A stretch of DNA of 36,850 nucleotides from G020354085 sp964629975 (GCA_964629975.1 CAZVUN010000016.1:1-36850), one strand, 5' to 3'. Positions 1 through 9,189 are shown, counted from the stretch's first letter. Numbers and translations are program-made. Notes: generated by a model from the letters alone, not told the origin.

Positions 1-2
1 GA

Positions 3-950
<948 letters not shown>

Positions 951-980
951 TCGCGCCGCGCGGCGCACGAGGCGAGCCCC

Positions 981-3017
981 ATGTGGAGCAGATGGCGTCG
1001 GCGCTACCAGACCGCGCTGCGCTACAAGCTGATCGCGCTGGTGTGGCTGCCGCTGCTGCTCGCAATGGTCGTGAGCCTCGGTTACACCCTCTACTGGCTC
1101 AACGGCGTCACCCAGGACACGCTGCTGGCGACCGCGCGCAGCGACCTCGCGCTTGCGAGCCGCACGCTGCTCGAGTGGCAGGAAGGTCACCAGACCCTGC
1201 TGCGCCAGCTCGAGGAATCGAAGGAGTTTCGCGGCCTGCTGGCGCACGGTGACGCGGCACGCATCCAGGCGTATCTCAACGGCGTGCGTGAGCAGAAGGG
1301 GCTGATGTTCCTGCACATCACCGGCGTGGCCGGCGACTGGCTGTACGAGCCGCGCGCCGGTGCCGCACGTTCGAGCAAACCGAGCCCGCTCACCGACCGC
1401 GCGGCGCGCGGCCTGTCCGGGGCGGCCTTCGAGGTGTTCAAGGCCGAGCACCTCCTGCGCGAGGGGGCGGCCGTTGCCAGCGCCGCGGGCGTGGCGCGCG
1501 ATGGCAATGCGCTGGTGCTGCGCGTGGTGCAGCCGATCGCCGAGACCTATGGGCGCATCGCCATGGTGCTCGACGCCGCCGTGCTGGTGAACCACAACCC
1601 GGCGCTACTCGAGTTCGTGCAGGAGCGCATGGCGGGCGCCACGCTGTCGGCGATGCGCACGACACCGGTCGTCTCGCTGTTCCTGGGCGATGCGCGCATC
1701 GCCGCCACTGGCAACGCGCCCGATCTGGACTTGCCGAGCCAGCTCGCGCCGCGCCTGGCCGAGGGCGCCCTGGTGTGGGTCGGGCGCGAGCAGCTCGGCC
1801 GCCGGGCGTCGATCTCGGCCTACGGGCCGCTGTTCGATGTGCACGGCCAGCGCATCGGGTCGCTGCACGCGACCTTCCCCGAGGACAGCTTTCGTGCCAG
1901 CCAGTATCGCGCCGCCGCCTTGCTGTTGCTGCTGTTCGGCGTGGCCACGGCGCTGGCCGGCTGGTTCGCGGCGCGCGCCATGCGCACGGTGTTCCAGCCG
2001 ATCGAACGCATGACCGCGGTGGTGCGCGCGACCCAGTTGGGCGAGGACCGGCGCATCGGCCCGATCGCCGCCTCGAACGAGCTGGGCGAGCTGGCGCGCC
2101 AGTTCGACGCCATGCTCGATCTCCTGCAGGAGCGCAACCGCGAGCTCAAGCGCTCGGCCCAGGTCCTGGAGGACAAGGTCGCGGAACGCACCGCGCAGCT
2201 CGCCGAGAAGAACGCGCAGCTGCAACGGACCATCACGCTGCTCGAGCAGACCCGCGAGCAGCTGGTGCTGGCCGAGAAGCTCTCGGCGCTCGGACAGATG
2301 GCCGCCGGCATCGCCCACGAGATCAACAATCCGGCCGCCGTGATCCTGGGCAATCTCGAGGTGTTGTCCGCCGAACTGGGCGATGCCGCGAAGCCGGTGG
2401 CGCGCGAGATCGACCTCATTGCCCAGCAGGTCGACCGCATCCGCCACATCGTCACCGGCCTGCTGCAGTTCGCGCGCTCGGAACCGGCGAGCGGCCCGGT
2501 CGAGGACGTCGATGTGAACTGGCTGGTGGGCGAGGTGCGCCCGCTGGTCGAGCACGGGCTGCGGGCGCGCGGCATCGTGCTCGCGACGGCGCTGGCCGCC
2601 ACACGGCGCGTGCCGGTCAACGTGTTCGATCTGGAGCAGGTGCTGGTCAATCTCATCGGCAACGCGGCCAATGCCGTGGCCGACCGTGGACGCATCGAGG
2701 TCCGTACCCACGACGCGGCGCAGGGCGGGGTGGTCATCGCGGTGCACGACGATGGTGCCGGCATTCCGGAGGAGAGCCTCAAGCGCATCTTCGATCCGTT
2801 CTTCACCGGCAGTCCCGGCCAGGGTATCGGGCTCGGTCTGTCCGTAAGCTACGGTCTGGTGCAGCGCTACGGCGGGCACATCACCGTGGCGTCACGCGTG
2901 GGGATGGGCAGCACCTTCGAGGTGTGGCTGCCGGGGCAGGCGCCCGCGCCGGCCGCCGCGGCACACAAACCGCAGGAATGCAACGAGGAGACAGGCCATG
3001 ACGCCCGGTACGGTTGA
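981..3017 (+). CDS. Membrane sensor histidine kinase (NtrB/DctB-like architecture)
   Basis: Autophosphorylating sensor predicted to phosphorylate the adjacent sigma-54 regulator. Layout of the 678 residues: a transmembrane helix at about 15-38; a large periplasmic sensor region to about 310 (dCache-like by size, no motif recognised); a second helix at about 311-333; a HAMP linker; a coiled coil at about 375-430; a HisKA box with phospho-acceptor His446 (MAAGIAHEINNPAAV); and an HATPase_c domain with N box (NLIGNAANAV), G1 (DDGAGIP) and G2 (GIGLGLSVSYG) motifs. There is no attached receiver domain. The 3' end overlaps the next gene by 20 bp. The stimulus cannot be read from sequence. Because the pair sits next to the formate dehydrogenase locus, formate or a related redox signal is a guess only. 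Confidence 0.93.
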   Translation: MWSRWRRRYQTALRYKLIALVWLPLLLAMVVSLGYTLYWLNGVTQDTLLATARSDLALASRTLLEWQEGHQTLLRQLEESKEFRGLLAHGDAARIQAYLNGVREQKGLMFLHITGVAGDWLYEPRAGAARSSKPSPLTDRAARGLSGAAFEVFKAEHLLREGAAVASAAGVARDGNALVLRVVQPIAETYGRIAMVLDAAVLVNHNPALLEFVQERMAGATLSAMRTTPVVSLFLGDARIAATGNAPDLDLPSQLAPRLAEGALVWVGREQLGRRASISAYGPLFDVHGQRIGSLHATFPEDSFRASQYRAAALLLLLFGVATALAGWFAARAMRTVFQPIERMTAVVRATQLGEDRRIGPIAASNELGELARQFDAMLDLLQERNRELKRSAQVLEDKVAERTAQLAEKNAQLQRTITLLEQTREQLVLAEKLSALGQMAAGIAHEINNPAAVILGNLEVLSAELGDAAKPVAREIDLIAQQVDRIRHIVTGLLQFARSEPASGPVEDVDVNWLVGEVRPLVEHGLRARGIVLATALAATRRVPVNVFDLEQVLVNLIGNAANAVADRGRIEVRTHDAAQGGVVIAVHDDGAGIPEESLKRIFDPFFTGSPGQGIGLGLSVSYGLVQRYGGHITVASRVGMGSTFEVWLPGQAPAPAAAAHKPQECNEETGHDARYG

Positions 3018-3222
3018 TGAAGAGACGCTTAACGTCGACATCCGCAAGTTCCTGAAGCGGGTCGGCATCAGTTCGCAGCGCGAGATCGAGATCGCGGTCC
3101 GAACGGCACTGCAGACCGGCCGCCTCAAGGGCGATGAGCTGCTGCATGCGCAGATGGTGCTGACGATCCCGGCCCTCGACCTGCTGCACCGCGTGGACGG
3201 CGAGATCGCACTGAAAGCGTAG
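2998..3222 (+). CDS. Small DUF6494 family protein
   Basis: A 74-residue soluble protein without signal peptide or membrane segment. The core, with NVDIRKFLKRVGISSQREIE, a conserved LKG and a C-terminal VDGEI, matches my memory of the DUF6494 family, small proteins of unknown function. The start ATG lies inside the kinase gene (20-bp overlap), so it is probably translationally coupled to the two-component system. Its stop codon (3220-3222) directly abuts the stop of the convergent regulator gene at 3223. Function unknown. A helical adaptor or DNA/RNA-associated role is possible, but nothing in the sequence settles it. Confidence 0.8.
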   Translation: MTPGTVDEETLNVDIRKFLKRVGISSQREIEIAVRTALQTGRLKGDELLHAQMVLTIPALDLLHRVDGEIALKA

Positions 3223-4185
3223 TCAGCCGCTCCAGAGGATCCGGCCGGACTCGCGGAAGTCGTAGCCGCCGAGCAGCTGTGCCCAGCGGTGGCATTCGGG
3301 CGATTGCAGTTGTTCGACGAGCTTCTGGAACAGGTGGCGGAAGTACACGCCGCGGCGCAACACCAGGTCGTAGGCCTCCCAGCCGATCGGCAGGAACTCC
3401 AGCCCGAACTCGCTGGCGGCGGCGCGCGCCCCGGGTGCGACGTCGGCCTGGGCGAGCGCCACGAGGGCGGCGGCCTCGCGCTCGGAGTTGGCCTGGCCGG
3501 TGACGCGCAGGCTCGCCGGATCGATCGAATGGCGCGCCAGCGTCTCGCGCAGAAAGCGCTGCGAGCCGGCGCCCTGCTGGCGCATCGCCCAGCGCACCTT
3601 GGGATGGAACAGGGCCAGCACGTCGCCGCTCGCCGGCCGGATGTCGGGGGCGAGGATCAGGCCCTGCTCACGGAAGAAGGCGCGCTGCACGATCCAGTCG
3701 TGGTGCTGCGCGTACTGGCGCACCACGGCGAGGTGGCGATGCTCGCTTTCCGCCGCCGGTCCCCAATGCATCGCGCACATGTCGGCGCGCCGGCGCGCCA
3801 GCAGCGTGAGGCCGAGTTGTGTACCGGTGTGGGTGTAACTCACGAGCGCGCCGCCCTGCACCGCGTTGGCGAGCTGCATGATGGCGCGGTAGAGCAGCGG
3901 ATCGTCGCTGCCCGCCACGACCAGGCGGTCGGCGAGCACGCCGCCGTGGGCGGACTCGATGAGCCACTGGTCGACCAGGTCGCGCGGAAAGAGCCACTTG
4001 CCCGTCACCTTGGTGGCGGGGATCTGCCCCTCGGCGGCGAGCGCGTAGACCTTCTTCTCGTGCAGATCGAGATAACGCGCGACCTCGCGCACGCTCAGGA
4101 AGCGCGCCTCGGTGGGCGGCGCCGGGCGCGCACGCGGTGCGCCGCGTGCGATCTCGGCTTCGGCGTCTGCGCTGGTCGTGCTCAT
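3223..4185 (-). CDS. HTH (excisionase-type) regulator with periplasmic-binding-like domain
   Basis: One-component regulator of 320 residues. Residues about 29-75 form a MerR/excisionase-type helix-turn-helix (SVREVARYLDLHEKKVYALAAEG, then a KVTGKWLF wing). Residues about 85-305 resemble the PBP-like domain (PF12727) related to molybdate/tungstate-binding proteins and found fused to HTH or MoeA domains. There is no signal peptide, so it acts in the cytoplasm. The ATG overlaps the fdhD stop as ATGA, making it the third gene of the moaA-fdhD operon. That context suggests it senses molybdate, a molybdopterin intermediate or formate and adjusts cofactor or formate dehydrogenase expression (inference). 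The ligand cannot be read from sequence. Confidence 0.88.
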   Translation of the reverse strand: MSTTSADAEAEIARGAPRARPAPPTEARFLSVREVARYLDLHEKKVYALAAEGQIPATKVTGKWLFPRDLVDQWLIESAHGGVLADRLVVAGSDDPLLYRAIMQLANAVQGGALVSYTHTGTQLGLTLLARRRADMCAMHWGPAAESEHRHLAVVRQYAQHHDWIVQRAFFREQGLILAPDIRPASGDVLALFHPKVRWAMRQQGAGSQRFLRETLARHSIDPASLRVTGQANSEREAAALVALAQADVAPGARAAASEFGLEFLPIGWEAYDLVLRRGVYFRHLFQKLVEQLQSPECHRWAQLLGGYDFRESGRILWSG

Positions 4186-5057
4186 GCGCGCGGCGTCCGC
4201 GGTTCGGCGGCCTCGAGCTGGCGCACGGCCGGCACGGCATCGAACACGATGCTGTCGGCGCCGTGGTAGGCGAGGAAGTGGCTGCCCTTGGCGCGCGCGA
4301 TCATGACGATGCCGAGCTCTTGCGCAAGCTCAAGGCCCATGTGCGTGATGCCGGAGCGCGACAGCAGCACCGGGATGCCCATGTGCGCGGCCTTCATCAC
4401 AATCTCGGAGGTGAGCCGGCCGGTGGTGTAGAAAATCTTGTCGCTGCCCTCGATGCGCTCGAGCCACATGCGTCCGGCGATGGCGTCGGCGGCGTTGTGG
4501 CGCCCGACGTCCTCGACGAAGTAGAGCACCTGGTCGTCGCGGCACAGCGCGCAGCCGTGCACGGCACCGGCCGAGCGGTAGATCTCGTTCTCGCCGGCGA
4601 GTGCTGCGAGCAGCGCATAGATGCGCGATTGCTGGATCGACACGCGCGGCAGACGCACGTCGTAGAGCTTGTCGAGCGTGCAGCTGAACACCGTGCCCTG
4701 GCCGCAGCCGGTGGTGACGGTGCGGTGCGCGAGCTTGCGTTCCCAGTCGGTCACGCCCGCGCCGTGCACGGTCTCGACCTCGACCACCCCGCGGTCCCAG
4801 TCGACCTCGACCGAGCGGATGTCCTCGATTCGCTCGATCAGGCGCTGGTTGCGCAGGTACCCGAGGGTGAGCTCCTCGGGGTGCGTGCCGAGCGTCATGA
4901 GGGTGACGACCTCGCGCCGGTCGACCTTGAGGGTGAGCGGGAATTCCCCGGCGATGCGCAGCTCGCGGCGCACGCCGTGCTCGTCGACCGCCGTCACCGG
5001 GTGGGTGGGGGCGAGCCCGGCGCGCGTCATGCGCGGTTGATAGGGTGCCGCACCCAT
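4182..5057 (-). CDS. fdhD: Formate dehydrogenase accessory sulfurtransferase FdhD
   Basis: FdhD passes sulfur from a cysteine desulfurase to the bis-MGD molybdenum cofactor, a step required for active formate dehydrogenase. The 291-residue protein shows the family signature VEDVGRHNAADAIAGR and the C-terminal block SRSGITHMGLELAQELGI. The conserved Cys region around residues 118-126 (TGCGQGTVFSC) is the less common spacing variant compared with the CGxC of the E. coli protein. The start ATG at 5057 lies 2 bp after the moaA stop and its own stop overlaps the next ATG, so the three genes are coupled. The substrate enzyme is presumably the FdhABC complex encoded divergently in this window. Confidence 0.95.
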   Translation of the reverse strand: MGAAPYQPRMTRAGLAPTHPVTAVDEHGVRRELRIAGEFPLTLKVDRREVVTLMTLGTHPEELTLGYLRNQRLIERIEDIRSVEVDWDRGVVEVETVHGAGVTDWERKLAHRTVTTGCGQGTVFSCTLDKLYDVRLPRVSIQQSRIYALLAALAGENEIYRSAGAVHGCALCRDDQVLYFVEDVGRHNAADAIAGRMWLERIEGSDKIFYTTGRLTSEIVMKAAHMGIPVLLSRSGITHMGLELAQELGIVMIARAKGSHFLAYHGADSIVFDAVPAVRQLEAAEPRTPRA

Positions 5058-5059
5058 CG

Positions 5060-6070
5060 TCAGCCGCCGGTGACGCTCATGTGGCGCAGGATCACCGGGG
5101 CGCCGGCCAGGTTGAAGTCGTGACCCCTGGGCTTGATCGCCATGGCGGCGACGATCGCGCGCTTGAGCACGAGCGTGTCGCCGGGATGTGCACGCAGCAC
5201 CGCGCGCAGGTCGGCCGAATGCTCCTGGCCGAGGCACAGCAGCAGCCGCCCCTGGGTGGTGACGCGCACGCGGTTGCAGCTCGCGCAGAAGTTGTGGCTG
5301 TGCGGCGAGATGAAGCCGACGCGCGAGCCGGTGCCCGCGATGCGCCAGTAGCGTGATGGGCCGCCGGTCGAATCGGTGGTGGGGATGAGCGTGTAGCGGC
5401 GTTCGAGGTCGGCACGGATGGCGTCGCTCGGGTAATAGGCCGCGGCGCGGTCGTGTTCCTCGATCGCCCCGAGCGGCATCTCCTCGATGAAGCTCACATC
5501 CATGCCGCGGTCGATGGCGAACTGCGTAAGCGGCACCACCTCGTCCTCGTTGCGGCCCTTGAGGATCACCGCGTTGATCTTGAGCCGCTCGAAGCCCGCG
5601 GCGCGCGCGGCCTCGATGCCGCGCAGCACCTTGGCGAGATCGCCGACGCGCGTGAGCTGGCGGAAACGCGCCGGGTCGAGGCTGTCGAGGCTTACGTTGA
5701 GGCGCCGCACCCCGGCGGCGCGCAGCGGCTCGGCGTAGCGCTCGAGCTGCGAGCCGTTGGTGGTGAGCACCAGCTCCTTGAGTCCCGGCAGGCGCCCGAG
5801 CGCGTTGGCCAGCCACAGCACGTTGCGCCGCACCAGCGGTTCGCCACCGGTGAGGCGGATCTTGGTGACGCCGAGCTCGACGAAGGCGCGCGCCAGCGCG
5901 GCAAGCTCCTCCAGGGTCAGCACCTCCGCACGTGGAAGGAACTGCATGTCCTCGCCCATGCAGTACACACAGCGGAAGTCGCAGCGATCGGTAATCGACA
6001 GCCGCACGTAGGTAACGTGCCGGCCGAAGCGGTCGACGAGCTGGCTGGGAAGCGTGAGCGGTGCGTTCAA
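5060..6070 (-). CDS. moaA: GTP 3',8-cyclase MoaA (molybdenum cofactor biosynthesis)
   Basis: Radical SAM enzyme that converts GTP to 3',8-cH2GTP, the first step of molybdopterin synthesis. With the TTG start at 6070 the protein has 336 residues, the usual MoaA length. It shows the radical SAM cluster C30-x3-C34-x2-C37, TGGEPLVRR, a C-terminal second cluster (CASCNRVRVTTQGRLLLC) and the functionally important terminal GG. The frame is open much further upstream. I chose TTG6070 because it gives MNAPLTLPSQLVDRFG, aligned with other MoaA N-termini, and because a sigma-54-type promoter at 6111-6126 would start transcription near 6100, excluding upstream starts. First gene of the moaA-fdhD-regulator operon. 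Confidence 0.93.
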   Translation of the reverse strand: MNAPLTLPSQLVDRFGRHVTYVRLSITDRCDFRCVYCMGEDMQFLPRAEVLTLEELAALARAFVELGVTKIRLTGGEPLVRRNVLWLANALGRLPGLKELVLTTNGSQLERYAEPLRAAGVRRLNVSLDSLDPARFRQLTRVGDLAKVLRGIEAARAAGFERLKINAVILKGRNEDEVVPLTQFAIDRGMDVSFIEEMPLGAIEEHDRAAAYYPSDAIRADLERRYTLIPTTDSTGGPSRYWRIAGTGSRVGFISPHSHNFCASCNRVRVTTQGRLLLCLGQEHSADLRAVLRAHPGDTLVLKRAIVAAMAIKPRGHDFNLAGAPVILRHMSVTGG

Positions 6071-6110
6071 TGAAACCCCCGACGCAACAGCGCCTGTCTG
6101 GGCGCGCGGC

Positions 6111-6126
6111 AGCAAGAAGCATACCG
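6111..6126 (-). promoter_or_regulatory. Sigma-54 -24/-12 promoter for moaA operon
   Basis: On the minus strand this reads CGGTATGCTTCTTGCT. It has the invariant GG and GC exactly 10 nt apart, the full TTGC(T) -12 element and the G at position 7 of the TGGCACGNNNNTTGCW consensus. Transcription would begin around 6100, about 30 nt before the moaA TTG codon. Confidence 0.72.
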
Positions 6127-6216
6127 CGCGCCTTCGCGCGCGCCGCCGCTGGTTTCTGGCGCAGCGCGCGCGGCTGGATTCTCGCCGATTGGAAGCAATA
6201 CCCAAAGCGACTGCGT

Positions 6217-6262
6217 CAAAATGACCCAGACCGGTGCGATCTGGGTTGTTTTGTCCCAGCGC
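6217..6262. promoter_or_regulatory. Candidate enhancer (UAS) between divergent sigma-54 promoters
   Basis: An imperfect palindrome spans 6217-6253. CAAAATGACCCAGA faces TCTGGGTTGTTTTG across 9 nt; the arms pair at 12 of 14 positions, with an unbroken 7-bp inner part ACCCAGA/TCTGGGT. A third copy of the half-site (TGTCCCAG, 6252-6259) overlaps its right end. It lies about 90 bp from the moaA -24 element and about 70 bp from that of DUF3305, a normal distance for an NtrC-type activator site. The run GCGTCAANNTGNCCCAG (6213-6229) recurs before torD (9190-9206). Confidence 0.62.
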
Positions 6263-6321
6263 GTGCGCCCTTGCCAGCGTCGGAGTGCGGCGCGCGGCGA
6301 GCATTTGCCGGCGATGCGTGC

Positions 6322-6337
6322 TGGTATGCAACTTGCC
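6322..6337 (+). promoter_or_regulatory. Sigma-54 -24/-12 promoter for the DUF3305-led operon
   Basis: TGGTATGCAACTTGCC matches the consensus TGGCACGNNNNTTGCW, with GG and GC 10 nt apart, an intact TTGC and an intact TGG. Transcription should start near 6348, about 40 nt before the ATG at 6388. The element shares GGTATGC and CTTGC with the opposing moaA promoter. Confidence 0.75.
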
Positions 6338-6387
6338 TTGCCAGGCGCACCACAGCCGCTGGCTCAACCATTCGGCAGTGTTTGCCC

Positions 6388-6894
6388 ATGTCCGACGACA
6401 GCGCTTCGCTCGTTCTCGACCGCCTTCCGCTCGGGGTCATCGTCGTGCACGAGCCGGTGCACGGTAACCGCTGGATCGACGAGCGCTGGCAGGTCGCCGG
6501 TGTCGTCTACGGCAGCGCACTCGGCGGCGGGCGCGAGCGGCGCCTGCTGCGCGACGGTCCGCAGGGCACGCACTACCTGTGGCCGGGACTGGAGCTGCGG
6601 CTGCGCCCGGGCGACGCCGAGAGCTACTACTACAACCTGCTGGGCGACAATCCAAGCCTGTATGTCTACTGCGACGCCGCCGACGATGGCGAGCTGGTCC
6701 CGGTCAGCGTGAGCGCCGAATACATCGATGCCATGTGGCACCAGGAGTTCGGCAACCAGACATTCGCGGTCCCGATGCCGCCGGAGGTCTACCGGGTGAT
6801 CGAGCAGTTCGTGGCGGCGCATTACGTGCCGGAGGAACCGCGTCGCCGCCGCAAGCGCGACTGTGCCCCGGACGGCCGGGGCGGGTGTGCATGA
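6388..6894 (+). CDS. DUF3305 family protein of formate dehydrogenase locus
   Basis: A 168-residue cytoplasmic protein that fits DUF3305: a start with LPLGVIVVHEPVHGNRWIDERWQVAGV, a Trp-rich strand core and the block YYYNLLGDNPSLYVYCD. DUF3305 and DUF3306 genes are known as neighbours of periplasmic formate dehydrogenases; a role in assembly or expression is assumed but unproven. The ATG at 6388 is chosen because the sigma-54 promoter at 6322-6337 gives an RNA beginning near 6348, so the longer open frame (from 6061) cannot be used. The stop overlaps the next ATG (ATGA). The Arg/Lys-rich C-terminus (RRRRKRD) is not part of the conserved core. Confidence 0.85.
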   Translation: MSDDSASLVLDRLPLGVIVVHEPVHGNRWIDERWQVAGVVYGSALGGGRERRLLRDGPQGTHYLWPGLELRLRPGDAESYYYNLLGDNPSLYVYCDAADDGELVPVSVSAEYIDAMWHQEFGNQTFAVPMPPEVYRVIEQFVAAHYVPEEPRRRRKRDCAPDGRGGCA

Positions 6895-7457
6895 GCAAGA
6901 CCCCCCGACGGGCGGCTGACGACGTCGCCGAGGAAGGTTTCGTGCAGCGCTGGTCGCGGCGCAAGCGCGAGGCGCGCGAGATCGAGGAAAGTCTGCCGCC
7001 GGCCCCGAGCCCGCCACCCGCGGATACACCGGCGCCGGTGCTTACCGATGCTGACATGCCGCCGATCGAAACACTCGACGACAAGTCCGACTACAGCCTG
7101 TTCCTGTCGCCCGGTGTGAGCGAGGAATTGCGGCGCCTGGCGTTGCACAAGCTGTTTCACCTGCCGGAGTTCAATCAGCGCTTCGAGCTCGACGGCGAGT
7201 ACTACGACTGCACCAACCTCGAACCGCTCGGCTCGATCATCACCTATGACATGCGCGAGGAGATGCGGCGCGCCGCGCAGAAGCTGGCCGAAACCCTGAC
7301 CGAGCAACCCTCGCAGACCGCCGCGGCCGATGCGGCATCGCCGGCCTGCGCCACGGCGGCACAATCCGCGACCCCGTCCCCGGTCGCCCGCGCGCCGCGC
7401 GCGCACCCGCGCAAGCCCCCGGGCAAGCGCCGCAGACAATCGAGGACCAAGGCATGA
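6891..7457 (+). CDS. DUF3306 family protein of formate dehydrogenase locus
   Basis: 188 residues. The N-terminal block FVQRWSRRKREARE and the following DDKSDYSLFLSPGVSEELRR and FNQRFELDGEYYD are typical of DUF3306, a family found beside DUF3305 and formate dehydrogenase genes. A Pro-rich linker (about 40-55) and an Ala/Pro/Arg-rich tail (about 135-188) are low-complexity and probably disordered. There is no signal peptide. The gene is coupled on both sides by ATGA overlaps (with DUF3305 upstream and the ferredoxin gene downstream), so the three products are likely made together. Function unknown; help in FdhA maturation is the usual assumption. Confidence 0.85.
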   Translation: MSKTPRRAADDVAEEGFVQRWSRRKREAREIEESLPPAPSPPPADTPAPVLTDADMPPIETLDDKSDYSLFLSPGVSEELRRLALHKLFHLPEFNQRFELDGEYYDCTNLEPLGSIITYDMREEMRRAAQKLAETLTEQPSQTAAADAASPACATAAQSATPSPVARAPRAHPRKPPGKRRRQSRTKA

Positions 7458-9157
7458 GCACCGACAGCGCTGCCGTTTCCCTGAACTTGCCGGCCCGCAC
7501 CGCCAACGGGCGGGCGCGTGCCGCGGCGCTCGCCGCCGCCGCGCACGTGGAGGCGCAGCCAACCACGCGGGTCGAATACCGCTCGCGCGGCGCGCTGGCG
7601 ATCATCGGGCCGGCGCAAGCGGCGATCGCCGCCGCCGAGCGCTTGCACCCGGGCCTGCGCTGCACGGTGGTGGCAGCGGATGCGGCACCGGCGCAGCACT
7701 ACGCGTTTCCTGTGCTGCAGGAGAAGGTCGTGCAGGTCACCGGCCACCTCGGGCAATTTGCCGTCATCGTGGCCGCGCCGCCGCCGCTCGGTGGCGAGAA
7801 CCTGCTGGCCAAGCTTGGCGCCGCCGGCGCGGGGGCGGCCAATCCGCACACCCACTACGACCTCGTGCTCGACCTGGGCGAGTCGCCCGTGATCGGCCAC
7901 GACATCGCGCCGGTCGGCTACTACGCCCCGCGCGGTGACAGCGCGGCGCTCGAACGCGCGCTCAGCGAGCTGCCGGGTATGGTCGGGGAATTCGAGAAGC
8001 CGCGCTTCTTCCAGTACGACCCCGACATCTGCGCGCATGGTGCGAGCGGCCTGAGCGCCTGCACGCGTTGCCTCGACGCCTGTCCCACGGGTGCGATTCA
8101 GTCGATCCGCGACAAGGTGGCGGTCGATCCCTATCTCTGCCAGGGCGCGGGGGTGTGCGCGACGGTCTGTCCGACCGGCGCCATGACCTACCGTTACCCG
8201 AGTCTTGCCGATCAGCTGACGCGCCTCGCGACCCTCGCGCGCACCTACCGCGACGCCGGCGCCAAGGAGCGATTTCTGCTCCTGCTGCATGATGCCGAGG
8301 GTGGGCGTGAGCGCCTCGAGCGGCTCGCGCCGCGCCTGCCCGAATGGGTTGTGCCCTACGAGCTCGCCGAGATCGGTGCGCTCGGCATGGAGGCCTGGCT
8401 CGCCGCGCTCGCCTACGGCGCGCAGGCCGTGGCGCTGCTGCCGGCGGAGGGCACACCGGCGCGCGTGACGGACGCCCTGCGCGAGCAGATCGTCTATACC
8501 GGGGCGCTGCTCGCGGCCATGGGCTACCCGCCCGCACAGGTGCGGATTATCGACGGGGATGACGCAGCGGCCCTGGCCGCGCTCGCCGCGCCGCTCGCCG
8601 CCGCGCGCATCGCCCCGGCCGCCTTCGCCGGTGTCGACGAAAAGCGCACGGTGCTGCGCCTGGCGATCGAGCACCTGCACGCGCATGCACCGGCACCGCG
8701 CGCGCTCGCGGCGCTGCCCGAGGGCGCGCCGTTCGGCGAGATCAACGTCAACCGCGAGGCCTGCACGCTGTGCATGGCCTGCGTCGGTGTCTGCCCGGCG
8801 CGGGCACTCGCCGACGGGGCGGAGTTGCCGCAGCTCAACTTCATAGAAGGTAACTGCGTGCAATGTGGTCTGTGCGCCACGGCCTGTCCGGAGCATGCGA
8901 TTACGCTCGCGCCGCGCTACCTGTTCGACGCGCAGGCGCGCCGTGCGCCGCGCACGCTGCACGAGGAGACGCCATTTTGCTGCGTGGTGTGCGGCAAGCC
9001 CTTTGCCACGCAGAAGATGATGACGCGCATGACCGAAAAGCTCACCGGGCACTGGATGTTCCAGGGGGCCGAGGCGCTGCGCCGCGTGCAGATGTGCGCC
9101 GACTGCCGGGTGCGCGACTTGTACCGAGCCGAGCGCAGGCGTCCGGAAACAATATGA
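7454..9157 (+). CDS. Poly-ferredoxin with four 4Fe-4S clusters and FlpD-like middle
   Basis: A 567-residue cytoplasmic iron-sulfur protein. Two ferredoxin modules are visible: residues about 193-239 (C193, C203, C206, C210 then C229, C235, C239) and 437-478 (C437, C440, C443, C447 and C468, C471, C474, C478). Between them, about 270-370, is a stretch resembling a degenerate MvhD/FlpD-type domain (RFLLLLHDAEGG, VVPYELAEIGALGMEAWLAAL). The C-terminus carries CCVVCGKPF and CADC pairs that could bind zinc or another cluster. The N-terminal 180 residues are Ala-rich and not recognised. Such proteins are regular members of FDH3-type formate dehydrogenase loci. An electron-transfer or maturation role is likely, but the partner is unknown. 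Confidence 0.85.
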   Translation: MSTDSAAVSLNLPARTANGRARAAALAAAAHVEAQPTTRVEYRSRGALAIIGPAQAAIAAAERLHPGLRCTVVAADAAPAQHYAFPVLQEKVVQVTGHLGQFAVIVAAPPPLGGENLLAKLGAAGAGAANPHTHYDLVLDLGESPVIGHDIAPVGYYAPRGDSAALERALSELPGMVGEFEKPRFFQYDPDICAHGASGLSACTRCLDACPTGAIQSIRDKVAVDPYLCQGAGVCATVCPTGAMTYRYPSLADQLTRLATLARTYRDAGAKERFLLLLHDAEGGRERLERLAPRLPEWVVPYELAEIGALGMEAWLAALAYGAQAVALLPAEGTPARVTDALREQIVYTGALLAAMGYPPAQVRIIDGDDAAALAALAAPLAAARIAPAAFAGVDEKRTVLRLAIEHLHAHAPAPRALAALPEGAPFGEINVNREACTLCMACVGVCPARALADGAELPQLNFIEGNCVQCGLCATACPEHAITLAPRYLFDAQARRAPRTLHEETPFCCVVCGKPFATQKMMTRMTEKLTGHWMFQGAEALRRVQMCADCRVRDLYRAERRRPETI

Positions 9158-9189
9158 ACCACGGACTTGCACCCAAAATGGCCATGGTT

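Noticed and set aside
6070..6367. Longer moaA with start at 6367
   Set aside because: The extra 99 residues show no MoaA similarity, and the sigma-54-type promoter at 6111-6126 would start transcription downstream of it.
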